Part shown: in pieces, positions 36,901 through 47,900 of the stretch
Numbering within the stretch: position 1 is the stretch's first letter
How the letters are laid out: every line of letters starts with the position of its first letter
Origin: Sisyra terminalis
Lineage: Eukaryota; Arthropoda; Insecta; Neuroptera; Sisyridae
Length of the DNA: 64,000 nt
Direction: 5' to 3'
NCBI GenBank assembly: GCA_958496175.1
Contig: OY292276.1
Span: 23,888,001 to 23,952,000, forward strand
Notes under the pieces: generated by a model
What the model saw: the letters and a program-made list of their open reading frames with translations, nothing else
Told to the model about the DNA's origin: nothing
Database searches by the model: none
Program-made: the position numbers and the translations under genes

Positions 36901-39850
36901 AAATAAATCGAAAATTAAGAATACCAAAATGCGAGTTTTCGCTTCGTTTTAAAAAAAAAAGGTTTTTAGTTCAATAACAATGTTATTTCTATAGTAAAAG
37001 TCTGTATTTCCACCCGATATTACCCAAAGGCAATATGAATGGAACAGTAATAAATGAAAAATTGGTTTTCTATCACATGTTTTGTGAATGGTCGGACGTA
37101 GAAATAGATTTTATGGATTTAAGAACATTTTTTTAACTGTTATTTACAGTCGCTTTATAACTTCCAAGGTTTTCAGCGACTCTAGGGTTAATAAAAAAAT
37201 CCGTAAATTGAGAAACATATACTTATATAACACAATTTGTAGTAGTAAATTTTGACTTTTTTAAAGTAGAATTAGATTTAATTTAAATTAACTACAAGTT
37301 TTCAGACAACATATGGCTCCTTATACCTCTTGTATGGTAAAAGATTAGGACCATTAGATATTTTATTGTAAAAATAACTCTGTTCTTTCATTAGAGAGTA
37401 AACTTCTTTGATCTTACTAAAAGAAAATCAAAATAAAAAAAAGCGTTTCGAAGTCTTGGTAAATACAAACAAAAACCACAATGAAATACCGAAATACTAC
37501 AAAGAAAAACAATTTTAGACTTACAATTCGCTTTTAATTGTTCAATACTTGGGGTAAGGTGTCTCACAGGTGCAAAGTTTCTCTTAACTCAATAACGTTG
37601 ATGAAAAGTAAGTATAAACGATTTTCAGCGACTAATACTTCCAAAAAACTTACCTTTTGTCTTGAATAGTTGAAACGAATTGGAAAACTGAAAAAGCTGC
37701 ATGAATTTTGTTATTAGTTTAGGGTGGTGGGGCGCAAAGGTGCTTCAAACACAAATTAAAGAAAGCTAGTTCAAAGTCAGGCCATATTTCATTGTTGTGT
37801 ATTTAACCCAGAAAGTTACAATTAAGAATTTTCTTTTCGAGTGAGAGCAATGTTTGTGCTAGCTGGCTTGTTTCTCTCTGTAGTTGTGACGGCTCTTTCG
37901 GACATGTTAGACGAGGTGGAACAGCGGAGAGAGGCTTTGGCCAAGCAGCGCGAGCCCCAGAGGAAGACCTCCACAACCACCACCACAGACTCTGAGCACC
38001 AGGTAGTGGCTTTTGCTTAAGTAGCATGATCTCAATGTTTTCCATGATCCAACCATCCAAGATCAGCTATCTTTGCTGAAAAATTAGCTTTCCAAAATCA
38101 CCCTTAACACAACTCTACGCAAAACTTATTATATTCTTCACCATATATACTAATATAATGTAAAGTTAAATTATATTGTAATATACTGTAAATAGATGGT
38201 TGTTTGCAATATAAAATTAATTGACGCTACGCATCATTTTTTGGCAATCAAATGTTTAACGCAAAATATTTTTTAATGAATCAATTTCATAATCCAGGTC
38301 TCCTTTACGAACGATTTTCCTACCAATGAATCAGATTCAATTCACATGAACGGAAATGCAGTCCACGATAAGATCACCCCTTCAAGTACCGAACATACCG
38401 AAGTTTATAATCAAGTCGAAGAAGAGATAATAGACGAAAAAGAAGCTTCTAAAGTGGTGGAAAATACAACTGAAGCAACTAAAACAGAAGCTCCCGAAGT
38501 GGTGGAAAATATTGAGGAAACAACTACAATCAAAGTTCTTGGAATGGAAGTGACTGAGAGCTGTGAAGGAGGCCAAAAATGGAGTCGACCATCCACCCCT
38601 ATCGCACCACCCTTGCACCTAGTAATTGAAAATTAAAAAAATCCGAAAACGTTAAGTTCAAAACAATCTCTTTTCAGACTCCTCCATCAAGTCCAGTTCC
38701 ACCACCATCAATTCTACTATCTGGAAAACTCCCAGCTGAATCTCAAATTCTTGTTTCAACATCATCAACCGATGAAGAAGTTGTGGACGATGAAGATAAA
38801 TCCATCGAGGAGCCGGCTATTATGCTAAGCGGAAAAATCACGCTTTCTGTTATTCCATCAAAGAAAGACGGTTAGTGTTAAAATTTGTTTAAAGACGCCT
38901 TTACACCTATTCGAAATTTAATATATGTAGGTTGATTCATTAGTTAAAAGAAGCCATACGTACCAACAACAAAATGCTTTCTTTTTAAATTCATTTACAG
39001 TTATTTGATGTTGCGGGGTACAAAATTATGACGTGTATTGTTGACCTTGACTAAATGATTTTTCAAGATCAGCTATATTTTGCTTGAAACAATTTTCCGT
39101 GAAACTAATTTTCTTAAATAAAGTAAAAAAAGGTCACTCATCACATAGTAATACGAAGTGATCCAATACTACTTGATGATTACTGTGGAAGCTTGCTTGG
39201 CAATCGAAATACGTTTCTTGACAATACGTCAAAAATATATTTGTTCAAATTTATGTTCAAAGTTTACATTTGTAAATTATATTACATAAATAAGACCACA
39301 TTATATTTATATAGTGTATAAATAGCAAAAAAAATAGTTTTTTAACATAAAAAATAATATTTTGACTCCGAAGTATTATTTTGAAAATATGGCAAGAATA
39401 AAAGTTATTTAAAATATCATTTTTCATAAGGTTAATGCTAGTGTTGTTGATCTGAAATACAAAAAAAAATATATTTGCATTTTATAAATGTTTTAACTTT
39501 ATTTTTAGTTGTGGAAAATGGAAAAAACACAGACCACGAAAACGACCATGAAGAAGAAGAGGAAGAATATGAGGAGGAGGAAGAGGAAGAAATTGAAATT
39601 ATTTATGAAGATGACGAAAAAAAGAATGAAGAACTAGAAGAAGACGTTGAGGAATCGAAATATGTGACCGTTAGTGCAGCTACAGATGCAATTGCAGCTG
39701 ATTCTGAGGAAGAAGTAGAAGAAGAGGAAGAAGTAAAAATATTTCGACTTTCGAGTATTAAATTCAGTTTTATGAATTGTGATTTATTTTTAGGAAGAAG
39801 AGGAGGAATTGGAAGATGATGACGATGATGCAAAATTAAAAAAATCATAA
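24933..39850 (+). CDS. ric3: RIC3, nicotinic acetylcholine receptor chaperone
   Basis: RIC3 is an endoplasmic-reticulum membrane protein that helps nicotinic receptor subunits fold and assemble. Exons: 24,933-25,086; 27,259-27,612 (cassette); 27,751-27,890; 33,302-33,445; 33,507-33,666; 33,762-33,782 (microexon); 34,274-34,389; 37,884-38,002; 38,298-38,621; 38,678-38,870; 39,509-39,732; 39,794-39,850. Exon 1 gives a first membrane segment (TMFILVIVIGCFGVLW...). The proline-rich linker has RPAHLRPEM and PIPGMRPTIGGPGHAVP, followed by membrane segment 2 (VVMPIYTIGIVIFFTYTLMK). A coiled coil follows (EIDQLRRRLQETEKAMARIV), then a conserved patch VLGMEVTESCEGGQKWSRP and a very acidic tail. All junctions keep frame except 34,389 to 37,884, which is off by one base (see findings). 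The ends converge with NDUFA11. Confidence 0.92.
27259..27612 (+). CDS. ric3: RIC3 cassette exon encoding a six-cysteine luminal segment
   Basis: The exon is bounded by TTTTTCCCCAG and GTAAGG, is 354 bases (118 codons), and is in phase 1 at both ends, so it can be included or skipped without changing frame: the flanking exons also join directly. It encodes a folded-looking segment with six cysteines (GCCDVIWEHD, FNLCENIL, IIETCRKKVFDTC, SSLCLKYNFGV) and helical spacing. It falls between the two membrane segments, the luminal side in the usual RIC3 topology. I do not recognise the domain from other proteins. Cassette use is inferred from phase. Confidence 0.8.
27989..28036 (+). CDS. Possible alternative terminal exon of RIC3
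   Basis: After the exon ending at 27,890 (phase 0), the acceptor-like TTTTCGCAATCTATCAG is followed by an open frame reading CRSGIHVEVMSLLEK and a TGA. Its phase is right, and its base composition is more balanced than the surrounding intron. Use of it would give a short protein with the first membrane segment and proline-rich linker but no second membrane segment or coiled coil. This is inference; no transcript evidence is available. Confidence 0.25.
   Translation, partial: CRSGIHVEVMSLLEK
29511..30447 (+). repeat. Dispersed insect repeat (non-autonomous retroelement type)
   Basis: The start (AACTAGCTGATCCCCACAAC) and end (TTTCGGAGCCTATTCAAAGC, then CTCTTTATAATAATAG) match a type of dispersed repeat commonly seen in insect genomes, from memory of such sequences. 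No transposase or reverse transcriptase is readable. It lies in RIC3 intron 3 and ends at the edge of a long hairpin. Confidence 0.5.
30448..30543. repeat. Long near-perfect hairpin
   Basis: The left arm (30,448-30,491) and right arm (30,502-30,543) are inverted copies with a 10-base loop. The inner 23 bases of each arm (30,469-30,491 and 30,502-30,524, core CTATGACTCAATTTCTTC) pair perfectly; the outer arms differ by a small bulge and one mismatch. It abuts the end of the repeat at 29,511-30,447, in RIC3 intron 3. Confidence 0.8.
32750..33215. repeat. Possible pogo/Tigger-type MITE
   Basis: The left side has CTCCGTTTTACGGACGCTCG and repeated TTACGGAC/TTACGGATG strings, and the right side has TCGTTTAACGGATTTTAAAG, as often seen in pogo/Tigger-type termini. 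The inverted repeat is imperfect and the TA target site is uncertain. It lies just before the RIC3 exon at 33,302. Confidence 0.4.
33762..33782 (+). CDS. ric3: RIC3 21-nt microexon
   Basis: ATTCAG precedes and GTAAGT follows a 21-base block. It is in phase 1 at both ends and adds seven residues (GWKERDT, then R from the junction) between the linker and the coiled coil. Skipping it joins the flanking exons in frame. Good splice sites and phase are visible; alternative use is inferred. Alternative splicing of short exons in insect RIC3 is known from Drosophila work. Confidence 0.65.
35627..35954. repeat. Possible hAT-type MITE in RIC3 intron
   Basis: CAGTGGTGTAATTAAA on the left is partly mirrored by TTACCACGCCACTG on the right. 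The 8 flanking bases do not match (TACCTATC, ATTTAAGG), so support is weak. Confidence 0.3.
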
Positions 39851-40220
39851 ACTCAGTATGCCGTTGAATTGAAAATCAGCAAGTGATTGTTGGTGGATTA
39901 ACTTTAACAAAATAATTTCCATGAAGTTAACTGTTGTAAAAATGAGACTATTTTCATGTGTTAACAATTTGCTCATTTGACTCAGTTGCCAAATTTTCAC
40001 TTAGTCATTAGAATTTTTATCCTCGAACGTGCTGCTTAGCCAATTTTTACTTTCTAAGTTCATTAATGTTAATCTTAGTTGTATGAAATGAATTTTTGTT
40101 AAAATTTGTAGTTTATCGAAAATGTTAAAAGGACTTTTGTGTATATTTTATTTATTAAAATTTTTATTTCATATTGAAGCTAGTTTGGTATGAAGGAAAA
40201 AAACGATGTAATTAATAACA

Positions 40221-40226
40221 TTTATT
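40221..40226 (-). terminator. Candidate NDUFA11 polyadenylation signal
   Basis: AATAAA on the minus strand lies about 65 bases beyond the NDUFA11 stop codon, within the 439-base space shared with the RIC3 3' end. No AATAAA is seen on the + strand for RIC3 in this space. Confidence 0.45.
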
Positions 40227-40289
40227 AATGAGATTTTAAATATATACAAATATCGATTACAACATATCTAAGTTTTTTATTAAATTTTT

Positions 40290-40781
40290 CTATTTCGTAG
40301 TCCAATTACCAGGTCTTTCTTTGGTAAGCGTCCAATCAAGTTTCCAAGTATTTAGATCCCCTGCCATTGGTGGAGTCTTTAAACTAAGAAACTCCCAACC
40401 CTCCAAGACGGATGTTTTCTTGACGATACCGGCAATTGAAAAGACGACACTACTGACTACAAAAGCAACACCTGACCTCCGCCATCCTCCATAAACGGCA
40501 GCCGCGGCAATTCCTCCGAAAAGATAATTTAACTCGTCATTCTTCTTTCGTATATTAGTTGCCGTATATGTGGCAGCCGTAAAGGCACATGCCATTCCAA
40601 TCAAAGGTCCAGTGAAGTATAAATAACGACCCAAAATATTAAAATAGCCCTTCGGTTTAGTTAATAACATCACGTCGACGGTGCCCGCAGCAAAGCCAGT
40701 GCATAAGGCATATTTAGACGTGACCAACATTTTAGGAAAGACATCTTGGTCTTCAGGAGTGTCGTAAAATGTGTATCCCAT
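40290..40781 (-). CDS. ND-B14.7: NADH dehydrogenase [ubiquinone] 1 alpha subcomplex subunit 11 (B14.7)
   Basis: This is an accessory membrane subunit of respiratory complex I. The 163-residue frame is a single coding exon. It shows the family pattern: MGYTFYDTPEDQD, KYALCTGFAAGTVDVMLLTKPKGY, YFTGPLIGMACAFTAATY, then LNYLFGGIAAAAVYGGWR, FSIAGIVKKTSVLEGWEF and the end DWTLTKERPGNWTTK. Several hydrophobic segments fit a Tim17/22/23-like four-helix protein. The ATG directly follows an acceptor (TGATTATAG), and a donor (GATAAG, then GTAAAT) lies 53 bases upstream, so a very short intron probably sits in the 5' UTR (40,782-40,834). It is tail-to-tail with RIC3 and divergent from cpa. Confidence 0.93.
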   Translation of the reverse strand: MGYTFYDTPEDQDVFPKMLVTSKYALCTGFAAGTVDVMLLTKPKGYFNILGRYLYFTGPLIGMACAFTAATYTATNIRKKNDELNYLFGGIAAAAVYGGWRRSGVAFVVSSVVFSIAGIVKKTSVLEGWEFLSLKTPPMAGDLNTWKLDWTLTKERPGNWTTK

Positions 40782-41144
40782 CTATAATCAGATAGAAATT
40801 AAACATAGAACATATTAATTTTAATTTTATTTACCTTATCAGTCTGACAGGAGGTGATCTAATCGTCTAAGACTCAAACCTAATTTAACTACCGAATCGT
40901 TTAACCAACATAAATTCATTTCCAATAAAAGTTACTAAATAGAAGTTTTATTTTTTGAATGCTTAATTTAATTTAAGAATGGGTTGGTTGAAAAATATTG
41001 TAAAATTTTATCAAATTTTTGTCGCAATTTCATTATGAAAATTTCAGCCGAATACTTTATGAAAGTTATATGTTTTAATTTGTTAGTGAGATAAAAGAAA
41101 AGGAACTAGATTTTAGATGTCAAATTTGGCATTAGTGCACTAGT

Positions 41145-42044
41145 GTGATGACAACTCAACCCAACCTATTAAATATGGCGGCGGAGGGTGATGAATTGAT
41201 AAGTGATCAAGAAAAAGTTCGAATTGTGTCGGATTTTATAATTCATTCGCCTCCTGGTGAGTTCAACGAAGTTTTCAACGATGTCCGAGTCCTCCTGAAC
41301 GACGATAGTTTATTGCGTGAAGGCGCAAGCAATGCATTTGCACAATACAACAAGGATCAATTAACTCCAGTGAAAATATCAGGTTCAGACCTCCAGGCCC
41401 TGATTACAGAGCATAATGACCTAGGAGGCAGTCGGTTTTTTGACGCTCGCACAAAACAATCATTCAAGTATGATCACCTGCGGAAAGAAGCCTCGGAGTA
41501 TCAGCCGTACGAGCCGGACGCGGTTGCCGAACCTTGGCGTGCCGCACTTGAATTAGAGTTTACGAATTACACCCAGAGTCACTATAAACAAGGCGTCTGT
41601 AGCGTATTTGGTAAAAGTCAACCAGGCGGTACTATCATCCTCACGGCTTGCGTCGAAGACCACCAATTCCAACCGAAAAACTACTGGAATGGCCGATGGC
41701 GCTCGCAGTGGACGTTAACATTAACCGGCGCTGCCCTTGCAGAGCTTAAAGGCGTGTTAAAAGTCCAAGTCCACTACTATGAAGATGGTAATGTTCAATT
41801 GGTCAGCTCAAAGGATGTGAAAGAGTCGCTCACAGTCGGCAGTGAAGTGGCGACCGCGCGGGAAATAATCCGCATCGTCGAGGAAGCCGAGAACGGATAC
41901 CAGACGGCTATTTCAGAGAATTATCAAACTATGTCTGAAACGACGTTCAAAGCCCTCCGAAGACAACTCCCCGTGATTCGTAGTAAGATAGATTGGAATA
42001 AAATTGTTTCTTATAGTATCGGTAAAGAATTGAAGAGTCAATGA
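41145..42044 (+). CDS. cpa: F-actin-capping protein subunit alpha
   Basis: With the beta subunit it caps the barbed ends of actin filaments. The frame is 299 residues in one exon, against about 286 in Drosophila. Family landmarks run through the whole length: [87 protein letters not shown], and the C terminus [20 protein letters not shown]. Family proteins usually start close to [13 protein letters not shown], so the ATG at 41,178 ([11 protein letters not shown]) is an alternative to 41,145. Intron-less coding sequence with fully conserved frame; it does not look like a decayed retrocopy. An AATAAA lies at 42,473-42,478. Confidence 0.95.
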   Translation: MMTTQPNLLNMAAEGDELISDQEKVRIVSDFIIHSPPGEFNEVFNDVRVLLNDDSLLREGASNAFAQYNKDQLTPVKISGSDLQALITEHNDLGGSRFFDARTKQSFKYDHLRKEASEYQPYEPDAVAEPWRAALELEFTNYTQSHYKQGVCSVFGKSQPGGTIILTACVEDHQFQPKNYWNGRWRSQWTLTLTGAALAELKGVLKVQVHYYEDGNVQLVSSKDVKESLTVGSEVATAREIIRIVEEAENGYQTAISENYQTMSETTFKALRRQLPVIRSKIDWNKIVSYSIGKELKSQ

Positions 42045-42517
42045 TGAATCGAACGAGCAACGTCCTTCACAGGTGTAGGCAAAAATATAAACTAAAGCTT
42101 TCCCGAATTTTGTAGCCTTACGTTCAACTAATCAGGGATAGCTCTCGAAGTGACTGACCCGACTGATTTAAAAAAACGGCACCAATTGCAGCATAGAAAT
42201 CCCCACATCAGCTTTGTGATCCCACTGGATAAAAACTAACATTCTTTTGGTCTCCAACACCCTGAGATACTATTAATGCAAATACCAAACTACCTAGCTA
42301 TTAATCGTGGAAGGGAACTCGTTACATGTTAATGATTCGTAGATTAATTCTGTGGTTTCTACGGCGCCACAATTTCACGATGGATTTTTATAAAGTAAAC
42401 CACAACCAAACTGAAAAGGAAGAAAAATGGTACATTTTATTAATTTTGATGATTGCATTTAAGTCAATCATTAATAAAATTATAGCATGAAACGTACTGT
42501 GTTGGTTTAAGTCTCTT

Positions 42518-42712
42518 TTAGAACAGTCAAATTTGGCAACGTTGCATTTTCACTTTGTTTCTTATTCTTTTCGCGATTTTTTTGTAAATTCATATCTAAT
42601 ATAGTATACTATTCTCTTTTGTGACTAAATTTTCATTATGTATGATTTATTCGCGGAATAAATTACACACAAAGTCGAAAATGCAACGTTGCCAGGTTTG
42701 ACTGTTCTGACA
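42518..42712. repeat. Palindromic MITE, family of three copies (copy A)
   Basis: AGAACAGTCAAATTTGGCAA on the left is mirrored by TTGCCAGGTTTGACTGTTCT on the right, and CGTTGCATTTTC by GAAAATGCAACG. It shares the interior string AAATTTTCATTATG with the copies at 5100 and 51,001. Confidence 0.7.
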
Positions 42713-45359
42713 TTGTGTTTAATCGCATTAATACGTCTCTAACATTACAGTGATATTTAATTGATTGTATTACGGCGTTTTCAGTAGTTAAAACATCTTT
42801 CTTTTGTTCGAATACTAAATTTATAACTTATGTTTATAGGTATACACTGATTGATGTGACTCGAAAAAAGAAACTCTTCAAGTTCATTGAATTGCTTGAA
42901 CCTGCGTCATTGGGACTTGTAAAGTGATCATTTCAACGAGATTTTACATTGAAAAATCTTCAATAACCAATACTGTTTTGTTAAATTAAAAAATATTGTT
43001 GAACTGCTCAACGTCGTTCTTTGAGCTTCAACGGTACTCATTGAAGTTAAGCAATTCAACGGATTTTAGTATTTTTTCACTGAATGTTGAAGCTCTTTTT
43101 TTTATCATGTCACACGCATAACTTAAAGACCCAACCTCTTTCTCTGTTTTTATAATGATTTAATTTAATAATGATAATACTACTTCATTAATTCAAAAAA
43201 CAAGTATAAAATTTTAGAATTTGACGTAGGATGAACGGCTAATGTTGATAAAAGTAAAGGCTAGTACCGTGTTAAATAAATAAAAGAAGTTTATGCAACT
43301 TTATACATGAATAAGCTGGAACTACTTCTTAGTTCTTGTTGTATAAGTCACTGCCGGCATTAAAACTACTGGTTTATTCTATAAAAACGGAGTAGAATAG
43401 TGAAAGTGTATTATTATGAAGTTTAGAAACTTATTTTTAATTATAACCACCTGCAATAGTAATCTTAGTTCTAGTTTTTAGTTCTATTATTATGCTGCAA
43501 AAATCCGATACTTTATTTCTAGTTTTCAAACTTATGAACTATATACATCATAGATTTTAAACTTTTATGAATCATCGCCCCTTTTCCGTTTTTTTTTTTA
43601 TTTTTGTCACCACTGCCACCTCCTTAAAGAGTTGTAGCAAATCCGGGGGTAAATATCACTGCCATTAGGAGTTATTGATATACACTTTGATCGATATGAA
43701 ACAAGGAATTTTTTACTTTAAAATAGCAGAAAAGAGTACAAATGTAGCCAGCGATCACTGCTTATCTTATCTGCATCCAAGTACTAACAGTGTATTAGTA
43801 CAAATTTTGATGTTAATTACTGTTAACTCTATTCTTTAGTCTATTAAAAATTGCATTGATCATAAAATGTATATACAGTTTTGAATTTTGAGTAAAAACA
43901 TAGTTATTCTAAGGAACTTTTTAATTTAAAGTTTTTTTTTTGCAAATGTGGATGTTTTATTTATTATAATCATTTTTTTTTTCGAATCCGTTCATATCAA
44001 AAATGTATATGTATTTTGTAAAATATTTTACTGTTATTTCACCGTAGATTTCGTAACTGTTATTAAGATGGAACAAAAACTAAATGAATTATAGATTTTT
44101 TAAATTTTTTTATTTTGTGGTTCAGTGTGGTTTATTTTATAAGAATTTATTGTTAAGTGGGAATGCCATAAAATAAAAATAAAGTGTTGCCATTTACAGG
44201 AAATTGGGATTTGTTTGCCCCAATTTGTGCCGTCCTTTTGTCAGTCTTTAGCATTGGTGCGATGGCGCTAAGCAGCCAACATTGTTATAGCTTAAAGGAA
44301 TCTTTAATGTACATAATCCAATTAAAAAAAATTCTTTTTTAATTTGTTGTAATTCCAATTATTTTTGTAAAAAACTAACTAAGAATGAGATTGACGTATC
44401 TCGTACACTTTACAAGTATTTTCTAAATAAGATTTATCGCCTTATTTACGACTAAATTATTAAAACTAAATTTATTTAATTCGCTTATTTAAATTGTTTT
44501 ATTTTGAAATTTTCCGCCTACAACTGTGCAATAATACAAGAAGCTCTTAAGTTTAGCACAAATCCATGAAAATCGAAGGCTCATCCCGTTCGAGATTGGT
44601 CTTCGATTAAATCTTTCAAATTAATTATGTTATCCTATGAAAATAATTTACATTTATTATACCGATTGTTCATAAGAAAAGTTTTTTCTTTAACAATGTT
44701 ACTTTATATATAATTTTTTTTTGTATTCCAATTAAGTAAATTTGACTTAGTTCTTTTTAGTTTTGTTGTTTCTACGTTAAAGTTATATTTTTGAATTAAA
44801 CAGAAATGTATGCGTGAAAGAAACGAAAATTTTGATAAGAGTTAAAGAAAATGAATTGTTTATGGGTTTTTATTTTTATGCAACTTTTTTAAAAGGCACA
44901 TTAATATTTTCTTCACTTTTGTCATTTTCGTTTCTTACATGACTATTGAAAAAATGCATTTTATTTAATTAGAAATTTTTCATATGTATTTCACATTTAA
45001 AACGTTATAACGATATTTTCAAAATATTAAATATTATTATTATTATTATGTATTCATGACCCTAGTTTGCTTTTGAGTCGCCCGAATCGTGAAAATTTGA
45101 TCGAACCGAAGAATAATTGTCTTGTTAGTATTGTCGGTTGTGTGGGTTATTTTTTAAATAAAATTTTTGAAAATATTTTTCTTGTGTTTATTTATATTTT
45201 TTTTCCATGAAAATATGCGATGCTGAAACAAGAACTTTAAAGTATCGAGTGACGGCGGCCCGATCTTGGAAACATGGTTTAATACAATATATATTGTTAT
45301 GAAAATACATTGAAGAGGATTCATTTAACAATATGATCTTCATATTTAGGAAAAAAAAC

Positions 45360-46260
45360 CTTCCCTTATGTCCTTTTTATGTAATTGAAAATTGTCCTTT
45401 TTTAAACCTTAACACGAAACTGGGGCTTTTCTTTTACACACAGGAAAACATTTTTTTTTTCACTGTACTATTCACATAAGAGCATTGATCAATTATCCGT
45501 TCAAAAAATTGGTTTCTATAAGAATAACTCATCTGTTAAAAACGATCAATTTAAGGATAAAATTTCTCGATACATTTTTACCTCCTTAACCTTCCGTTCT
45601 TTTCCCAAGAAATGCAATGCATTGCATCAAATGCAATATATTTTTATACAAATACATTGAATATGATGCAGTCAATAATATTCATACATACATTTTCAGG
45701 GAAAAAACCATCCCTTATATTATGTAATTGAAAATTATTCTTTTTGAAACCTTCACACGAAACTGTAACTGTCCTTTTACAAAGAGAAAAACATTTTTTT
45801 TCTTATCACTACAAGAGCATCTCTTAAAAATCCGCTTAAAGCCTACTAGGGGTCAAGGTGGTCGCTCCAAAACTGGTAGGTGTTGGGTTCGATCCTCGTA
45901 TCGAGCAAATTATCAATATTTCTCGATTACGGATTTTAATTAACCCTAGAGTCGCTAAGGACCTTAGTAGCTATAAAGTGACGGTAAATAATAAAAAAAA
46001 AGTTAAAAATTAGTTCCTCTAAGGAAAACTTCCCTCTTGAAAACAACTAATTTCAGGGTAAAATTTTTGTACGCATTTTTACATCCTTTATTTTCCGTTT
46101 TGTTTTCCCAAAGAACTATGTACCAAATGCAATATATTGTTTTGTAAATATATTAAGAATGATTCACTCATTGATATTCGGCTCATTTGCAAAGATAAAA
46201 AGTATTCCTTATCTTTGCAATTAAATTAAAATTAAACACAGGACAACAATTTTTTATAGT
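45360..46260 (-). repeat. ~325-bp satellite units in reverse orientation, split by a SINE
   Basis: The reverse complement matches the tandem units at 13-19 kb: the AAAGGACAATTTTCA start is seen as TGAAAATTGTCCTTT at about 45,386 and again as a variant at about 45,727. A SINE (45,841-45,995) is inserted in the following unit. Confidence 0.65.
45841..45995 (+). repeat. tRNA-derived SINE, copy 2 of 5
   Basis: It begins GCCTACTAGGGGTCAAGG, has CCAAAACTGGTAGGTGTTGG, the B-box-like GGGTTCGATCCTCGTA, a body GAGCAAATTATCAATATTTC and the tail AACCCTAGAGTCGCTAAGG. It is inserted in the reverse satellite block. Confidence 0.8.
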
Positions 46261-46419
46261 GCTAGTCTCATAAGGATATTGTTTTAATATACGTTGAAGG
46301 AGGAATATTTTTAATAGTATATAAAAAGTATCAAATTAGATTTTTTCGCAAACTTTGAACAGTTATACTGTTTATACAATATATGAATTATACCATATTG
46401 TGGTCATATTTTTATTACA

Positions 46420-47551
46420 TACGTGGCACAGGCTTTCGATCGTGTGTGGCACCCAGGTTTGTTATTCAAATTAAAACTTATTCTTTCATCCCAATACTTT
46501 CTACTTCTCCAATCTTACCTTTTGGATCGTAGCTTCAGAGTGCGGTGTGGTGTCGATTATTCTCCTATAATTCTAATTAATGCAGGTGTCCCTCAAGGAG
46601 GTATCCTTGGTCCTATCCTATATAACATATACGCTGCTGACATACCGACTCACCCACATACTTTCATATCCACCTACGCTGACGACACAGCTATCTTGGC
46701 CACGGATCTTAATCCTGAAAAAGCTTCCAGTACAATGCAGCACCACCTTGACCTCGTTTCGAAATGGTGTCAGAAATGGAGAATTAAAATTAACGAAGAC
46801 AAATGTCTAATCACTACATTTACACTAGACGTTTGACTGACCCAACAATTTACATAGACCACAAACAAATACCAACTGCTACGAACGTACGATATTTAGG
46901 GGTTTACTTAGATAATCATCTTACATGGGCTACCCACATAAAACAAAAAAGACAAGAATTAAATAAACGATACGGACTACTACGTAGACTACTAGGACCG
47001 ACTTCTACAATTAGCAAAAAAAATAAACTGACTATATACAAGGCATTGCTACAGCCTATTTGGACATACGGAGCAGAACTTTGGGGTTCTGCCAAACCAT
47101 CCAATATCCAACGCATCCAATCCCTACAATCAAAAGTACTACGCCAAATCCTAAATGCTCCTTATTATGTAAAAAATGAGGTCATACATAACGACCTTGG
47201 AATTCCCTTTGTTTCAAAATTAATCCAAAACCGTTTTCAAAATTTCCACAATATCTTGCCTACCATCCCAACTCCAATGCTCAAAGTCTTTCGTCCACAC
47301 AACATCCCAGTAATAATCCACGTCGATTAAAACGACGATGGCCTCGGGACCTATTAAATAATAACATTTAATTTGAAGTTCCAATATTGGTTGGTTCCTC
47401 CACACAGGTGACAAGTCGTAGCTGTGATCTGGCTACGGGTTGATCCGTAGCTTTGGTCACAGTTGAATACCCCAATGCGAGCTCATTACCTATTGTATTA
47501 TTTATATGTATATAGATAGTAATAAAAAATTTTTGATAAAAAAAAAAAAAA
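46420..47551 (+). mobile_element. 5'-truncated jockey-type LINE with broken reverse transcriptase
   Basis: The first frame (46,423-46,836) gives AQAFDRVWHPGLLFKL, INAGVPQGGILGPILYNIY and the reverse-transcriptase active site STYADDTAIL. A one-base shift near 46,830 moves the frame, which then continues with NVRYLGVYLDNHLTW and LLQPIWTYGAELWGSA, a jockey-clade pattern. The element has no ORF1 or endonuclease, and ends with a poly(A) run at about 47,536-47,551. The strand and order fit a single 5'-truncated insertion. Confidence 0.85.
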
Positions 47552-47739
47552 TTTTGTAACATAAATGTAACAAATGTAACATAAAAGTAACCTTCATCAA
47601 GGGTCATTAAGTCGCATTGGATTGCCCCGTAACTGCTAAGTAATTGCTCACTTGTTTTGTTCCGAAAAATGAAAAAATACTATTGATTGAATAATTCGCA
47701 ATGTATTTACATTTAATTCATATTTTTTTTAAGAAAACG

Positions 47740-47900
47740 AATCAGAAAGTTAAGGAGGTAAAAATACATGTAGAAATTTTATCCTGAAATTGGTTGTTTT
47801 TAAGGGGTGAGTTTTCCTAATCAAGACCAAATTATTAAGGGATTGTAAAACAATGTCCTTCGAATAGGTTTTTTCTCTGAAAATAAACAAAATATAATTG
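47740..47900 (+). repeat. Satellite-like remnant after the LINE
   Basis: GAAAGTTAAGGAGGTAAAAA, ATCCTGAAATTGG and TGTAAAACAATGTCC resemble the unit segment at 14,440-14,600 in forward orientation. Confidence 0.45.

Noticed and set aside
45841..45920. Possible genuine tRNA gene.
   Set aside because: The A and B boxes are present, but no acceptor stem or anticodon arm can be folded, and the same sequence with a non-tRNA tail recurs five times, so it is a SINE.
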